NCBI GenBank assembly: GCA_001632425.1
Contig: KV425568.1
Location: 116,840-180,839 of the forward strand
Direction of reading: 5' to 3'
DNA: 64,000 nucleotides
Source: Neolentinus lepideus HHB14362 ss-1
Lineage: Eukaryota > Basidiomycota > Agaricomycetes > Gloeophyllales > Gloeophyllaceae
In this document: positions 10,500 to 21,261 of the stretch, in pieces
Layout of the letters: each line of letters starts with the position of its first letter
How positions within the stretch are numbered: position 1 is the first letter of the stretch
Position numbers and translations under genes: made by a program
Notes under the pieces: model-generated
What the model was told of the DNA's origin: nothing
The model's input: only the letters and a program-made list of their open reading frames with translations
Databases searched by the model: none

Positions 10500-12860
10500 T
10501 AGGCGCGGATGAGGCTGTTTTAATTTCGTGAGCCATGACCACACTTTCCCTCTTCCACGCTAGTCGGCATATCAAGTCGTCCCGCGTTTTCGAAAGTCCG
10601 GGTAGTTGGTATTCCACATCAAGGTTAGGTAGACGACAGCGGGATCAGTTTGTTTGCCATCCCCGGTAAATATTTTCCTGGCTGCAGCCTGCCTCGGATT
10701 GTCAACGGGGCTTCTACAGTTGACGGCGGCCCCTTGCGCAGGAATTCAAGGCAATCGCGTCCCTTGCTGGTCCGAATCTTTGTCTCGTCATACATTAGAA
10801 TCGACGGTGAAATTGTCACCCTCTGCGAGCAGAGAGATAGCGGGTGTCCGGACTGGATCCTATTCACGGTCAACAGGTGAACCGGTGAAGCTTAAGGGCA
10901 GGAGGACATGTTCGCCGTGAGGAGTCACGACTATAGCGGAGGAACTCAGAATCAAAAGGCGGGCAACGTGTCAGGCAGCCCGGGACTAGAACAGAGGAAC
11001 CGGCAAGCGAGCATGTCACTCGACTCAAGCCATATGCGTTTGGCTGAATCTGCGGCGTCCAAGATTCCTGCATTCCACCGCTCGAATATCTATATCCCTC
11101 AAAAAGCCGGTCACGGATAAGATTCTTTGAATTTGGGACTGTCCGTGAGCCATACATACGTTTTCCTCCTCCACACTAATCGTCTGGCATTGAGCTCAAG
11201 GCAGCGGCGGTGGGAAGAGCATCCGACGACAGTCGGGTCAGTGTGTGAAAGTCTGAGGAGGGGGATATGAAACCGGGGGAGGAGGACCACAGCGGGATAA
11301 GTTTGTTTGCATCATTCCTGGTGATTATATTTCCTGTCTGCAGACGCGACCTTTCCTGGCTCTAAGCTGCTGGAATCCACACCTGTTCGTCCGCGCCTCG
11401 TGTTCCTCATTTCTCAAAGAATCAGCACATCCACAGAGGCAGTTTGGTATCAAAACGCAGCAGGATATTCCCATCCTCAGAGGCTTGACGTCCACACGAT
11501 GTCAACCGGGCTTCTACAGTTGACGTTCGGCGGCGAGGAAGCGGAGCCTTCTGCTATCCCTTGAGCAGGAATTTCGCTCAAAGCCAGGGTACAGCCGAAC
11601 TCGTCCTTCCTTGCCGGTCGTACAAGGCCGACGTCCATAATTTTCGTCTCGCCACCCAGCAGCCAAATTCGACGGTGTCATTGTCACCTCCGCAGGATAG
11701 AAAGATGACGGGGGTGTCCAAACTAGATATTGATATTGACGGTCAAGGGGTGCACGCCTCCGAATGTGAAGGGTGAGAGGACTTGTTCTGGAGGCTATTA
11801 GCGGGAGGCTGTTGATGCGGTGAGAATCGGAGGGCTGGGGACGTGACAGACAGCCCAGGACTAGAAGAACAAGAGATCACGTTATTGAACCAAGCGAGAT
11901 GCGTTGGGTTATGTCTGTGGCGTCCAAGAGTGATGCTTTCCAGCGCTTGGTGTAAAGACTGTCGCCGACTTGATGCAGCAACGCGAGAGCGGACGCCTTG
12001 CCCCTACTCAGCAGCACGGACGTAGTCGTTGCATCTGTTCGTGCAAGAGATGTATGACGCTCACCTCGGCTCGATACTTCCAGAGATCAAGACATCTGAG
12101 CATGAGTACATTAGCAGAGCGGGATCTCAGTCCGTAAAGTTTCAGTTTGCGGATAATTAGAGCCAGCTCTCAGATATAGAAACCGCAGAAGATATTATGG
12201 CCGGATGGATGATATACGCGCAGAAAAAAGTTACACGACCTGTTTGTGGCGCCGATAGCAATGCATTACACTGCTTGGTGCAGATCGCGCTCACCTCGGC
12301 TCGATACTTCAGAGCGAGAGGAGCTTGCTAGGATACTTTTTCCGAAGCCTATGTTCGCCGTGAGGAGTTACGAGCTGTGCAAGAGCATGGCGGAGGGATT
12401 AAGAATCAGAGGACTAGAAACATGACAGATTGCGATGCAATGCTCCGGGACTAGAATAGCGAAACTGAGCAAGAGATCGTATTATTCGAGTGCCAGATGC
12501 GTTCCGTTAGGTCTGCGGCGCCGAGAGTAATGCTGTCCACCGCTTGGTGCGAAGACTCGATGGAGAAACGCGAGAAACGAACACGTTACCCCCCTACTCA
12601 GCAGTACTAGCATCTGTCCGTGCGAAGACTTTTTATGACGTGATGCGCTCACCTCAGCTCGATACTTCCAGGGAGTAACACATCTGAATAGCAGAGCGGG
12701 ACTCTCAGCCCGTAAAGTTTCAGCTTGTGGGTAGTAAAAGAGGGCCAGCTCTCAGATATAGAAACCGCAGAAGATATTATGGCGGGCCGGATAATGTATG
12801 TGCACATAAAAACGTAGGAAATATTTTACACGACCTGTATTGTGTCCCAATCAGCAGATA
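10500..12860. repeat. Decayed tandem/segmental repeat array
   Basis: Several blocks recur in the same orientation. The block gggcttctacagttgacg occurs at 10709 and 11509. The block gttcgccgtgaggagt occurs near 10909 and 12354. A block around ctcacctcggctcgatactt occurs near 12060, 12290 and 12649. A 38-bp stretch beginning ccagctctcagatata is identical at 12163-12200 and 12745-12782. Longer stretches around these align with many indels, giving units of roughly 0.6-0.9 kb. No coding potential is conserved between units and no terminal repeats were recognised, so the origin is unclear. Confidence 0.75.
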
Positions 12861-13344
12861 AAATCGAACAGACGTGACGCTAAACGTGACCTTCGGTGCT
12901 AAACTGACGATTTTACCCCACCCCTTCATACGCAGATCAGCGCTCACAACGCCCCCTATTCGCGTCCCCAGCATCTCCCTCTTGTTGTTCAGCAGCACAG
13001 CAGCATTGTCGTCGAACCTGATCATCCGGCCGTCTGGTCGCCTTACCGCCTTTGCCGTACGAACGATCACAGCCCGGCGGACGTCCCCTCTGCGCACTTT
13101 GACTGCATTGGCGGAAGCTTGTTGCGCGGCGGACACGGCGCGCGCGCGTTTGACGACGCAGACGATTTCGTCGCCGACGGAGCCCCAGCCGTTGTTGACC
13201 TTGTTCTTGAGGACGTTTACGCACTCGATCAGGAGAGCGCCGGAGTTGTCTATGACCTGTGCGGAGAGTTTACAGATATGCAGATGACTTTGCAGTTTCA
13301 ATAAAGACTCGACATACATTGAGAGTGCTTTTTAGTCCTATCAT
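12777..13344 (-). CDS. Mitochondrial ribosomal protein uL14m
   Basis: Large-subunit mitoribosomal protein of the L14 family, equivalent to yeast Mrpl38. Exon 1 (13318-13344) encodes MIGLKSTLN; after an intron with GTATGT donor and ACAG acceptor, exon 2 starts at 13256 with [16 protein letters not shown]. Typical L14 segments follow: [47 protein letters not shown] and KIVSLAPKV. Family members normally stop within a few residues of SLAPKV, but here the frame runs on for about 36 residues to a TAA at 12777. That tail overlaps the repeat array. Head-to-head with hexokinase, about 330 bp apart. Confidence 0.88.
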
Positions 13345-13675
13345 CAGAGGCACGAGGGTACCACGGCGCGAAGCAGATTATAGACAGGCGGTCCACGGGA
13401 AAGAGCCTGAGGTCCATCGACATGGTCTCTCGTGGGACCAATATTCACATGGCTCATTAACCGGTCACGACGCATTCGGCGAAGTCGCATTGGCACCTGG
13501 AACGGTATCTTTCGCTCCATCACAACCGCCGCCCAGCATGCCCGCATCTCGTCGAGGAAGTGGCACCGTGACGCTGCCCACGGGGCAGACGCTAGCGTTC
13601 CACACGCGGACCCAGGATGAAGGGGATCTCCCGCATGCGACCAAAAAGTTGGCATCGGAATCTACTCTGTGGGTG
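13345..13675. promoter_or_regulatory. Bidirectional promoter region, uL14m / hexokinase
   Basis: About 330 bp separate the two divergent start codons, so both promoters must overlap here. No TATA box or defined operator could be assigned. The open frames on either strand in this stretch show no family resemblance. Confidence 0.5.
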
Positions 13676-15752
13676 ATGGCGTAGTACTGAATGGACACGC
13701 AGGACCATGGCAGATCATCTGCGGAAGTATGAGAGTCTGTGAGTGCTACCCCGTCTGAGCACGGTGATCTGCGCATCAACGAGAGCAGGTTCACGTTAAC
13801 GCCGCAGCGGATGCGGATGATCGTGGACGCGTTTAAAGACACGCTTGAGGCTGGGCTGGAGAAGAATGGGAACACGGTGGTACGTTGTACTATGTACTGC
13901 CGACTACGCAGACGCTCAGCTAGCTGTAGCCGATGATTCCGACATATGTATTTGGCTGGCCGACGGGCAATGAGACGGGCGAATATCTGGCGGTCGATCT
14001 GGGTACGTTATCTGTGCTTCGATACACCAAATATACGAATGTGCGCCCTAGGTGGTACGAATCTCCGCGTCTGTCTCGTCACACTCCAGGGCTCGGGCAG
14101 ATTCGAGATCACACAGACCAAGTACCGCCTCTCGGAAGACCAAAAGCAGGAGGATGGCCAGAAATTATTCGACTTTTGCGCCGAGTGCTTGAAGACCTTT
14201 ATCGACCAGCACGTCGGCGAGGAGCCGGGCATGATCAATCTGAAGCCAGGTGACAAGCTACCACTCGGGTTTACGGTATGTTCGTTCGGACGAGCAGATG
14301 GACGAGGCTGACTGACTTCTCGATCGAATAGTTCTCGTATCCATGCTCGTCAGTTCATCTCGATCGAAGCGGCTATCCAGCGTATAGTACTCACGACTTC
14401 ACACAGACAGAACAAAATCGATCACGGCGAGCTGATCCGGTGGACAAAGGGCTTCGGAAACCCCAATACGGAAGGCCACGATGTAGCGGAAATGTTCCGC
14501 AAGTCTCTCCAAAAATACGTGCGTGCCCTACATCACACACAAATCTGCGCCGAGTCCTGAGTGCAGTTAATAGGACGTTCCGGCCGATTTCATTTCGCTT
14601 ACATGCGACACGACGGGTACACTCATCGCGTCACACTATGTCAACCCGAAGACGAAGATCGGGTGTATCTTTGGCACGGGTTGTAACGCTGCGTATATGG
14701 AGAAAGTGGCCGACATCCCCAAGATCAAGAGCTTGGGGATCGAGGGCGCTGCCGAGATTGCGATTAACTGTGAATATGTAGGTCCTTCGCGTTTATGTAT
14801 AGTAGTTCGTAATAACCTAGTTGTGGGTCCCCAGGGTGCCTTTGACTCTTTCGAGCATGAACACCTTCCCCGGACGAAGTACGACCAGATCGTTGACGAG
14901 ACATCGAACAAGCCGGGAGAGCAGGCTTACGAGGTGCGGTTGAGCGACGTTCGTTATATCATTGTTGCCCACCAACATTGGTCAATTTGCAGAAACTGAT
15001 TTCCGGACGCTACCTCGGCGAGATCATGCGTCTCGTCATCTGCGAGCTCATCGACGAGGGTGTGCTCTTCCTGGGTCAGGAGACTTATAAGCTCGAGAAG
15101 TCTTACGCCTTTGACACCGCGTTCCTATCTCTCATGGAGAGGTCCGTGCCTTTGCCGTGCCCACCAACCATGCGCTGATCCTGCATTAGTGACCCCACGG
15201 ACGAGCTGCTGATGATCATCGGCATCTTCACGCACTTCTTCGCGGTCGAGACGACGCTTGCGGAGCGCCAGTTCTTCCGCGCACTCGCGAAGCTCATCGG
15301 GCGCCGGGCTGCGCGGCTGAGTGCGTGCGGTATTGCTGCAATCGTTAGCAAGATGGGCTACTTAGATGAGGGATGCTCGGTGGGTGCGGACGGATCGTTG
15401 TACAATGTACGTCCCGAGCATGCTTTGGGTTGCTCTGCATCGAGCGAGACTGACTGACAGTGCTTGGCAGAAATACCCCGGCTTTGCCGATAGAATTCAT
15501 GAAGGGCTGATTGATGTTTTCGGAGATAAGGGACGGTAAGTCGTCGAGTTTGTTCGTCTTGACTCTTCGTTGACCTTATAATCCTGCAGCAACATTGTCA
15601 CATACCACGCGGAGGACGGAAGCGGTGTTGGTAGTGCGATCATCGCAGGTGCGCTTGCTTCGTGGTTGACCTGGTGGTCTATTCCTAATTCCGTCCGCTT
15701 CGCAGCTATGACCAAACAGAGGAAAGAGGGGGGCCTATATCTGCACGTGTAA
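13676..15752 (+). CDS. Hexokinase
   Basis: Cytosolic ATP-dependent hexose phosphorylation, first step of glycolysis. Conserved blocks in order: ATPSEHGDLRINESRFTLTP, FGWPTGNETGEYLAVDLG/GTNLRVCLVTL (phosphate loop), LPLGFTFSYPC, HGELIRWTKGFGNPNTEG, DTTGTLIASHYVNPKTKIG, GTGCNAAYMEK, SGRYLGEIMRLV, and AIVSKMGYLDEGCSVGADGS with the C-terminal adenosine site. It ends KQRKEGGLYLHV. About ten short introns. The catalytic Asp is present, but the residue before it, normally Asn (NDT), appears to be Cys (CDTTG). The start is inferred: ATG at 13676 spliced from 13680 to 13744 gives MAATPSEHG; a stop lies in frame just upstream of exon 2, so the first exon must be separate. Confidence 0.9.
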
Positions 15753-15913
15753 TTCATTTTGGCGGACTATTTCGTGTAAGTTCTTGTCAAAGAAGAAATA
15801 ATCCATGTATACTTAGAGGTGTTTGTATGGCTAAAGCATCACACACGATTTTGCTTGCCACTATACTTGAATCTTTCGTATAGGCAGACAGGATGCAACC
15901 TCGATGTAAGGCT

Positions 15914-17564
15914 CTACTTCGCTAGATCTCTCTCCTTCAGATACTCGTCATAGCGCAGCACGGCCCCTAGCAAGACGTTTGCCCCCGCTTGGCTGCGAGA
16001 CGGAAATCAGCGTCGTGCGGTATGATAGTGTAGCACATTACTTACATATCCTCCTGCGTTGAAAATTCAACCGGGTTGTGTGATATGCCTCCCTTGCATC
16101 GTATGAAGATCATAGCAGTCGGCACTTTTCTCGCTGTGTACACGCTAGAATGGGCCTGTCAGCACCTGCGGGGAATGGGGATTTGACAAGGGGACGAACG
16201 AGTCGTGGCCCGCGCCACTGATCATCTCCTTGAACTTCCCGCCTTCTACCTTACGCACGCTCTGCCTGACCATCTCGACCGCCGTATCGTCGAACGCAGT
16301 CTTGGGGCACTGCCATATGCGGTCCCACAGCTCGATCTGCACGCCGTCCTTGCTTGCGATGTCGCGGCACGCAGCTTCCAGGCGCTCTTCCAGTTGTACG
16401 AGGAGCTCATTCGACGACGCGCGCGCGTCGATGTTGAACTGCACGCGCCCGGCGAGGGTATTGATGGACTGCGGTGTGGAGTTGATGACGGCGACGGAGG
16501 CAAGGGAGCCTGGGAGGGAGAGGGCCTGCGCGTTGATGGCCTGGATCATTTTTGCAGCGCAGAGGAGGCTGGTAAATTGCGTAGCATTAGTTTTTAGAGG
16601 TCTGGCGAGGACGGTCCGCTTACGTGTCCGCACGCATGTGCATCGGCGTAGTGCCGCAGTGCTGCTCGCGCCCGCGGAGAACGACGTTGTACCAGTTCAT
16701 CGATTGCACGCCCTACCGCGACGGATGTCAGCGTCACATGTGAACCTTGCACCTCGGGCTTACGGTGACCACCCCGACTCTCAGGCCTTCCGCCTCGAGC
16801 GCGGGGCCCTGCTCGATGTGCACCTCGAAGTGCGCGGAGAGCGGGTTCGCGTCGCAGGAGCAGCCAGTGTCGCCCAGGAACCCGATGCGCGCGAGCTCGG
16901 ACTTGACGGTCTTGCCAGAGGCGTCTGTGCGGGAATGCCTGCGATCGTGAGGTATGAGAAGACTGGCAGGTGGGGAGTCAACAGGGCAAGGGTAGCTCAC
17001 CCATGCTCCAGCGTGAACGCCCCGCCCCACACCCCACTTGCTAGCATCGCAGGTGGGAACCTCGCGCCCTGAACCAAAGGTCTCAGGTGCCTTCGCAGAT
17101 CACCTGGAGCGCACACACCTCCTCGTTAGTCCAGTTGACCACCGCAATGGGGGCGTACGTCTCCACCCGGTGGTCCTGCAACGTGCGGAGCGCCTCGAGC
17201 GCCGACAGGACACCGACGATGCCGTCGTACCGCCCGCCTGCGGGTTGCGTGTCGAGGTGCGAGCCCATCGCGATCGGCGGGAGTGAGTTGTTCGACCCCG
17301 AGCGCGTGGCGAATATGTTACCTGTGTATATGTGCCGTGAGATGATTACTTAGTCGTATGCACACATAATGCGCGCGCACCCATCTGATCGACCTTGACG
17401 GTGCACCCGCAGGCCTTAACCTGTTCTACGAACCACTGGCGCACGCGCTTGTCGTCGTCGTTGAGCGAGAGCCTGTTCATCCCCCCGTCCGGCGTCGCGC
17501 CCCACGCGCATGACTCGTCGAAGGACGCTGCGAGACGCGCTACTGCCACACGAAAGGAAGTCAT
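15914..17564 (-). CDS. M20-family N-carbamoyl-amino-acid / ureidopropionase-like amidohydrolase
   Basis: Zinc-dependent amidohydrolase of the hydantoinase/carbamoylase group, which releases amino acid, CO2 and ammonia from N-carbamoyl compounds. Starting MTSFRVAVARLAASFDE, it shows GGMNRLSLNDDDK, the metal-binding block MGSHLDTQPAGGRYDGIVG, WTNEEGARFPPAML, HFEVHIEQGPALE, the dimerisation lid region (GREQHCGTTPMHMR, NIDARASS), GAGHDSF and a C-terminal SHNPVEFSTQED, ending LKERDLAK. His, Asp, Glu-Glu and His ligands are all present. Split by several short introns; intact as far as can be read. An upstream Met at 17645 gives an alternative start that may be 5' UTR or a small first exon. The exact substrate cannot be told from sequence. 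Confidence 0.85.
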
Positions 17565-18053
17565 TGGATTTGTTCTCTTGATGTTTTGCAGAATGCAGGA
17601 TAAGAAGATAAGATTCAGAACATACCTGATATCTAGGAAGTCCATAGGAACTTGAAGGTCAGATAAGATTGTAATTATAGTTGACTCCCCGCGAAATTTC
17701 CGGGATTGCTGATATTATGGAGGCGTGCACGGAGCCTTTAAGATCGGACGCATGCGAAGACTGGTGACAAGTGTAAACGCTGGTATCAATCACATTCTTA
17801 CGGTTAATCTTACTGGTGAATAGTACCCACATTTAACGGTACAGGAGGTTAGTGTACGTACGTATGTTCCGCAGAAAAGAAATACTTTGATTCAGTCACA
17901 GCCACAGCCACATGTGGATCGGTAAATACGTTCCGCCGATCACCGGGTAAAGGATACGTGGCTTACCGGTTGTGCTTACCCCGCATTCTACTCACCCCGC
18001 ATTCTGTTCAGACTGTATTCATCCTAAAGCCTGGAAGATACATACTAGCACTC
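17565..18053. other. Divergent intergenic region
   Basis: About 490 bp between the amidohydrolase and the MaoC hydratase, holding both promoters. No gene or clear motif recognised. Confidence 0.4.
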
Positions 18054-19510
18054 ATGTCCGTCGACCTCGCAAAAGCCGTCGGCCACCAGTCTCCTGACAA
18101 ACCGGTGAGCCTGGCCACACCTCGAAGTGGCCAGCACTCACTCATTTGATGCAACTCGAGGTGGCTTGGAATAAACGCGATCTGTTGTTGTACGCCGCAG
18201 GGATAGGTGCGAAGAGGGACGATTACCCTTTCGTATACGGTGCGTGCCGCTCCTCCTACTACTATTGCATCAAATCTACAATCCTCACCTGGGCGCTCTA
18301 GAGCTCGGTTAGCCTTCTTCCCTTACGACTTGTGTTAGAATCTGAGCGGTACGACGAGTAGACAAGAAGTTTGCCCCGTTCCCGACATACCCCGTGGTAC
18401 TCGGTCTAAAGGGTATGTACGCAACTTGCCCTCACTTTAACTACACTGCTAGACGGCTACAGGCGAGGACCAGGACGTTAACTCTTTCGCCACGCGAGGC
18501 AACATCGAGGGCACCCCTGGCCTGCCCAAGTTCGACCTGAACCGCGTCGTACGTCTCTCTATTCCTAGGATATGTATATATTATATGTATTCGTAAATGG
18601 CTGTATATAGGTACATGGCAGCCAGACCATCGAGATTCTCAAGCCGCTGCCAGTTGTGAGCGGGGCAGGGTGGAAGTTAAAGCAGAGGATATGCGGGGTG
18701 CACGAGAACAGTGAGTCGTTAATATGAACGTCATGCTAAGCGCTTCCTTGTTGTCAGAGTCCGGAATCATCGTCGACTCGGAGGTCACCCTCGTTGATGG
18801 GAGCGGAACGTCCTACGCGCGGCTCTACGTACGTACACTCACCCCGGTCGTCCCATCTCCAGCCGCGATCTGAGACGATGAAAAAGGGCTCCGCATTCCA
18901 CATCGGCTCCAAAGCAACTGGCAAAAAATTCGACAAGGTGCTCGCAGGTCCCCCGCAGGCGAAGCCTGTCCCGAAGGACCGCAAGCCCGACTGGGTCGTC
19001 ACGGACCAAACCACCCCGGAGCAGGCGCTCGTCTACCGCCTTAGCGGGGACTATAACCCGCTGCATATCGGTGCGTCCATTCATATTCACCACTTACCAA
19101 TGCTCCTAAGCCTTGTAACTCGCACCATCCCCAACACAGACCCACGGATAGGCCTGGCGGCGGGTTTCGGCGGCGTCATCCTGCACGGGTTGTCGACATA
19201 CGGCTTCGGCGCGCGCGCGCTCCTCTCTGCGGTTGGCGGGAACGACCCGCACGCGCTGAAGTTCTACGGCTGCCGGTTCACGTCACCCGTCAAGCCGGGC
19301 GATGCGCTCGAGACGAGCGCGTGGGAGGTCGGGCCTGGGCCCGAGGGGACGGTGGAGGTGGTTTTCGTGACAAAGAATCTTACTTCTGGGAAGGTGCGTG
19401 TGTGTTCTGGGTTGTGTGGGTTGGGCTGAGCTGAGGAAAATTTCTTTTGACAGGTGGCGTTAGGCGGTGGGATAGCGTATATCAGGAAGGTTGAGAAGAG
19501 TAAGTTGTAG
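18054..19510 (+). CDS. MaoC-like enoyl-CoA hydratase 2, peroxisomal (PTS1)
   Basis: Hot-dog fold (R)-specific enoyl-CoA hydratase expected to work in peroxisomal beta-oxidation. MSVDLAKAVGHQSPDKP begins a degenerate N-terminal hot-dog domain with RDLLLYAAGIGAK, VNSFATRGNIEGTPGL and VVHGSQTIEILKPLP. The C-terminal domain carries the hydratase-2 signature SGDYNPLHIDPRIGLAAGFG then ILHGLSTYGFGARALL, including the catalytic Asp and His. It finishes KFYGCRFTSPVKPGDALET, GGGIAYIRKVEKSKL and TAG. The terminal SKL is a canonical type-1 peroxisomal targeting signal. Seven or so short introns; no lesion seen. Confidence 0.9.
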
Positions 19511-20078
19511 TGAGGAGGCGGGGACGGAGGTGCTTGGATACATTGTTGTACGACTAACTTGCATTTGGACGTCCCGGGTTCCTCGGGCGTCTACCTGGAA
19601 TTTCGCTTACTTGCATGCAGCGAGGAAATACTTTGACTGGGAGGGAATCTGGCGGACACGAATTCAAGCAATATTTCAACGCGCCGCTCATAGTGCTACG
19701 CTGTATTGGCGTCTTGACAGCACAGGTCCGTCCGAGATAATGAGGTTTCCAGTCTTATATTATATATCTCAGGAGTCAGTCAGCGTCAAGTAACGTGAGC
19801 AAGGATTCTTTCCGGATGTGGCCGACGTCTCCGTTCCTTCCCGCATCACTTTGTAGGCGCGTATAGGCGCACATATGATTCAGCACCTGCTCCCAGACCC
19901 ACCATCATAGAATTCACTTCTAACTAACGTGAGTATTCTTCCACTCGAGAGTACTGATAGTCGCGGGCTTCGTGTATGAATTGTAACTTTACAGACAGCT
20001 CATGATTTGTAACCCCGGGGCTGCACTGCTACGTTCAGTATACTTGTCAGGTATGGCGCATAGCTCATCTGTGGCACC
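19511..20078. other. Intergenic, no gene recognised
   Basis: Separates the hydratase from a kinase-like ORF. I looked here for a kinase N-lobe (Gly-rich loop, VAIK-type lysine) in any frame and did not find one. Confidence 0.4.
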
Positions 20079-20708
20079 GTGCGTTTGCAAAATTCAAAAA
20101 AGTCTTCTTGTGGCGTCCGTCCCCTCCTGGATGAAGTTTTCGGCCTTGCTGTGGAGTACATAGACGGATACACGCTGGAAGATGTCCAACGCCACAACGA
20201 CCTTTCCGAGGCGAAACGCAAGGAGATGTCACAGTCAGTCTTGTCCATCGTTAGGACTGCTCGGACACTTGGTGTTATTCACGCCGACATCAGGTCACCG
20301 AACATCATGTTTCGTCGCTCAGACCTCTCAGCCGTGCTCATCGACTTTGGCTATACTATTTTACGTGGCGCTGACATGTCCGACGCTACGTGGGCCAGCA
20401 AGGTGCGATCCTGGTCTTCCATGTGGGGCACGCGGTTGCTCTTGAAAGACACTTTAATGCACGACCCAACCCCCGTAGCGTACTCGGAGCGGAAAATGAT
20501 GCCCAGCCCATTGACGGGTTGGAAGGCATATAATGAACTGAGAGAGACGATGAATCCTTCGAGGAGGGATAAATATTGGATTCGCACTCAACTGCATGGG
20601 CCGGCATGGATCCTGGTTAAGGATGATGATCGTACCGTCCATCAATGGCATATGCGCCAGTGGGAGATCAAACCAGGGGCCAGACTGGTAGAGGACGATG
20701 ATATATAA
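20079..20708 (+). CDS. Protein-kinase-like protein lacking an N-lobe
   Basis: A 209-residue open frame with the C-lobe core of a protein kinase. It has a hinge-like segment LAVEYIDGYTLEDV, a catalytic loop VIHADIRSPNIMF in which HAD and the following Asn correspond to HRD and N, and a metal-binding IDFGYT. The remaining 120 residues are not typical of a kinase and lack an obvious APE motif. No glycine-rich loop or catalytic lysine is present in this frame or just upstream. It could be a truncated gene, a pseudokinase, or a member of the small kinase-like families common in mushroom-forming fungi. Confidence 0.55.
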   Translation: MRLQNSKKSSCGVRPLLDEVFGLAVEYIDGYTLEDVQRHNDLSEAKRKEMSQSVLSIVRTARTLGVIHADIRSPNIMFRRSDLSAVLIDFGYTILRGADMSDATWASKVRSWSSMWGTRLLLKDTLMHDPTPVAYSERKMMPSPLTGWKAYNELRETMNPSRRDKYWIRTQLHGPAWILVKDDDRTVHQWHMRQWEIKPGARLVEDDDI

Positions 20709-21261
20709 CTGCGGACATAACTGCCTATACTCTCGTGCTAGCCGTAAGACTCGTTTTTATTGACTACTCTGTGTATTTGTTTGCAATACTGCTACAGGCT
20801 CGACGTCAGTGAGGAACCAGGTTACGACTATCTCAGGGTCTCTTCGTAGGTATAATGTCTCGGGTCTCGGCATGGGTGGCACTACGACGGTATGGGATGG
20901 GCCCGAGGGTGGGCGTCAGGGCAGGAAATATTTGTTGAGAGGATTGCGATATATAAATGTAGCAAGCTTGTGCGATGGTATATGTCGTGAGTTGGGAGTG
21001 TAAGTATAGGTAGTGATGACAAAAGGTGGACATCGTTGCAACAAGGAACAGCAATGTAGGGGCCTGTACAATCGTAGCAGAGTCATTTGAGATACGGAAT
21101 CCGGGCGTAACTCCGAGCTAATACTGATAGACATGTTAGTCATGATTGTAGGGCAGACCGAGGTTTCACAACGCACCGATTTATCGAGTAACACGCCCAT
21201 GCACTTATCCTCGCACGACACGGTGATCATTTATAAAATGCATACCATCAATGAGGATTCT
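20709..21261. other. Convergent intergenic region
   Basis: 3' flanks of the kinase-like ORF and the BTB gene. Nothing recognised. Confidence 0.4.

Noticed and set aside
12874..13287. 137-codon plus-strand open frame
   Set aside because: Antisense to the clear uL14m gene.
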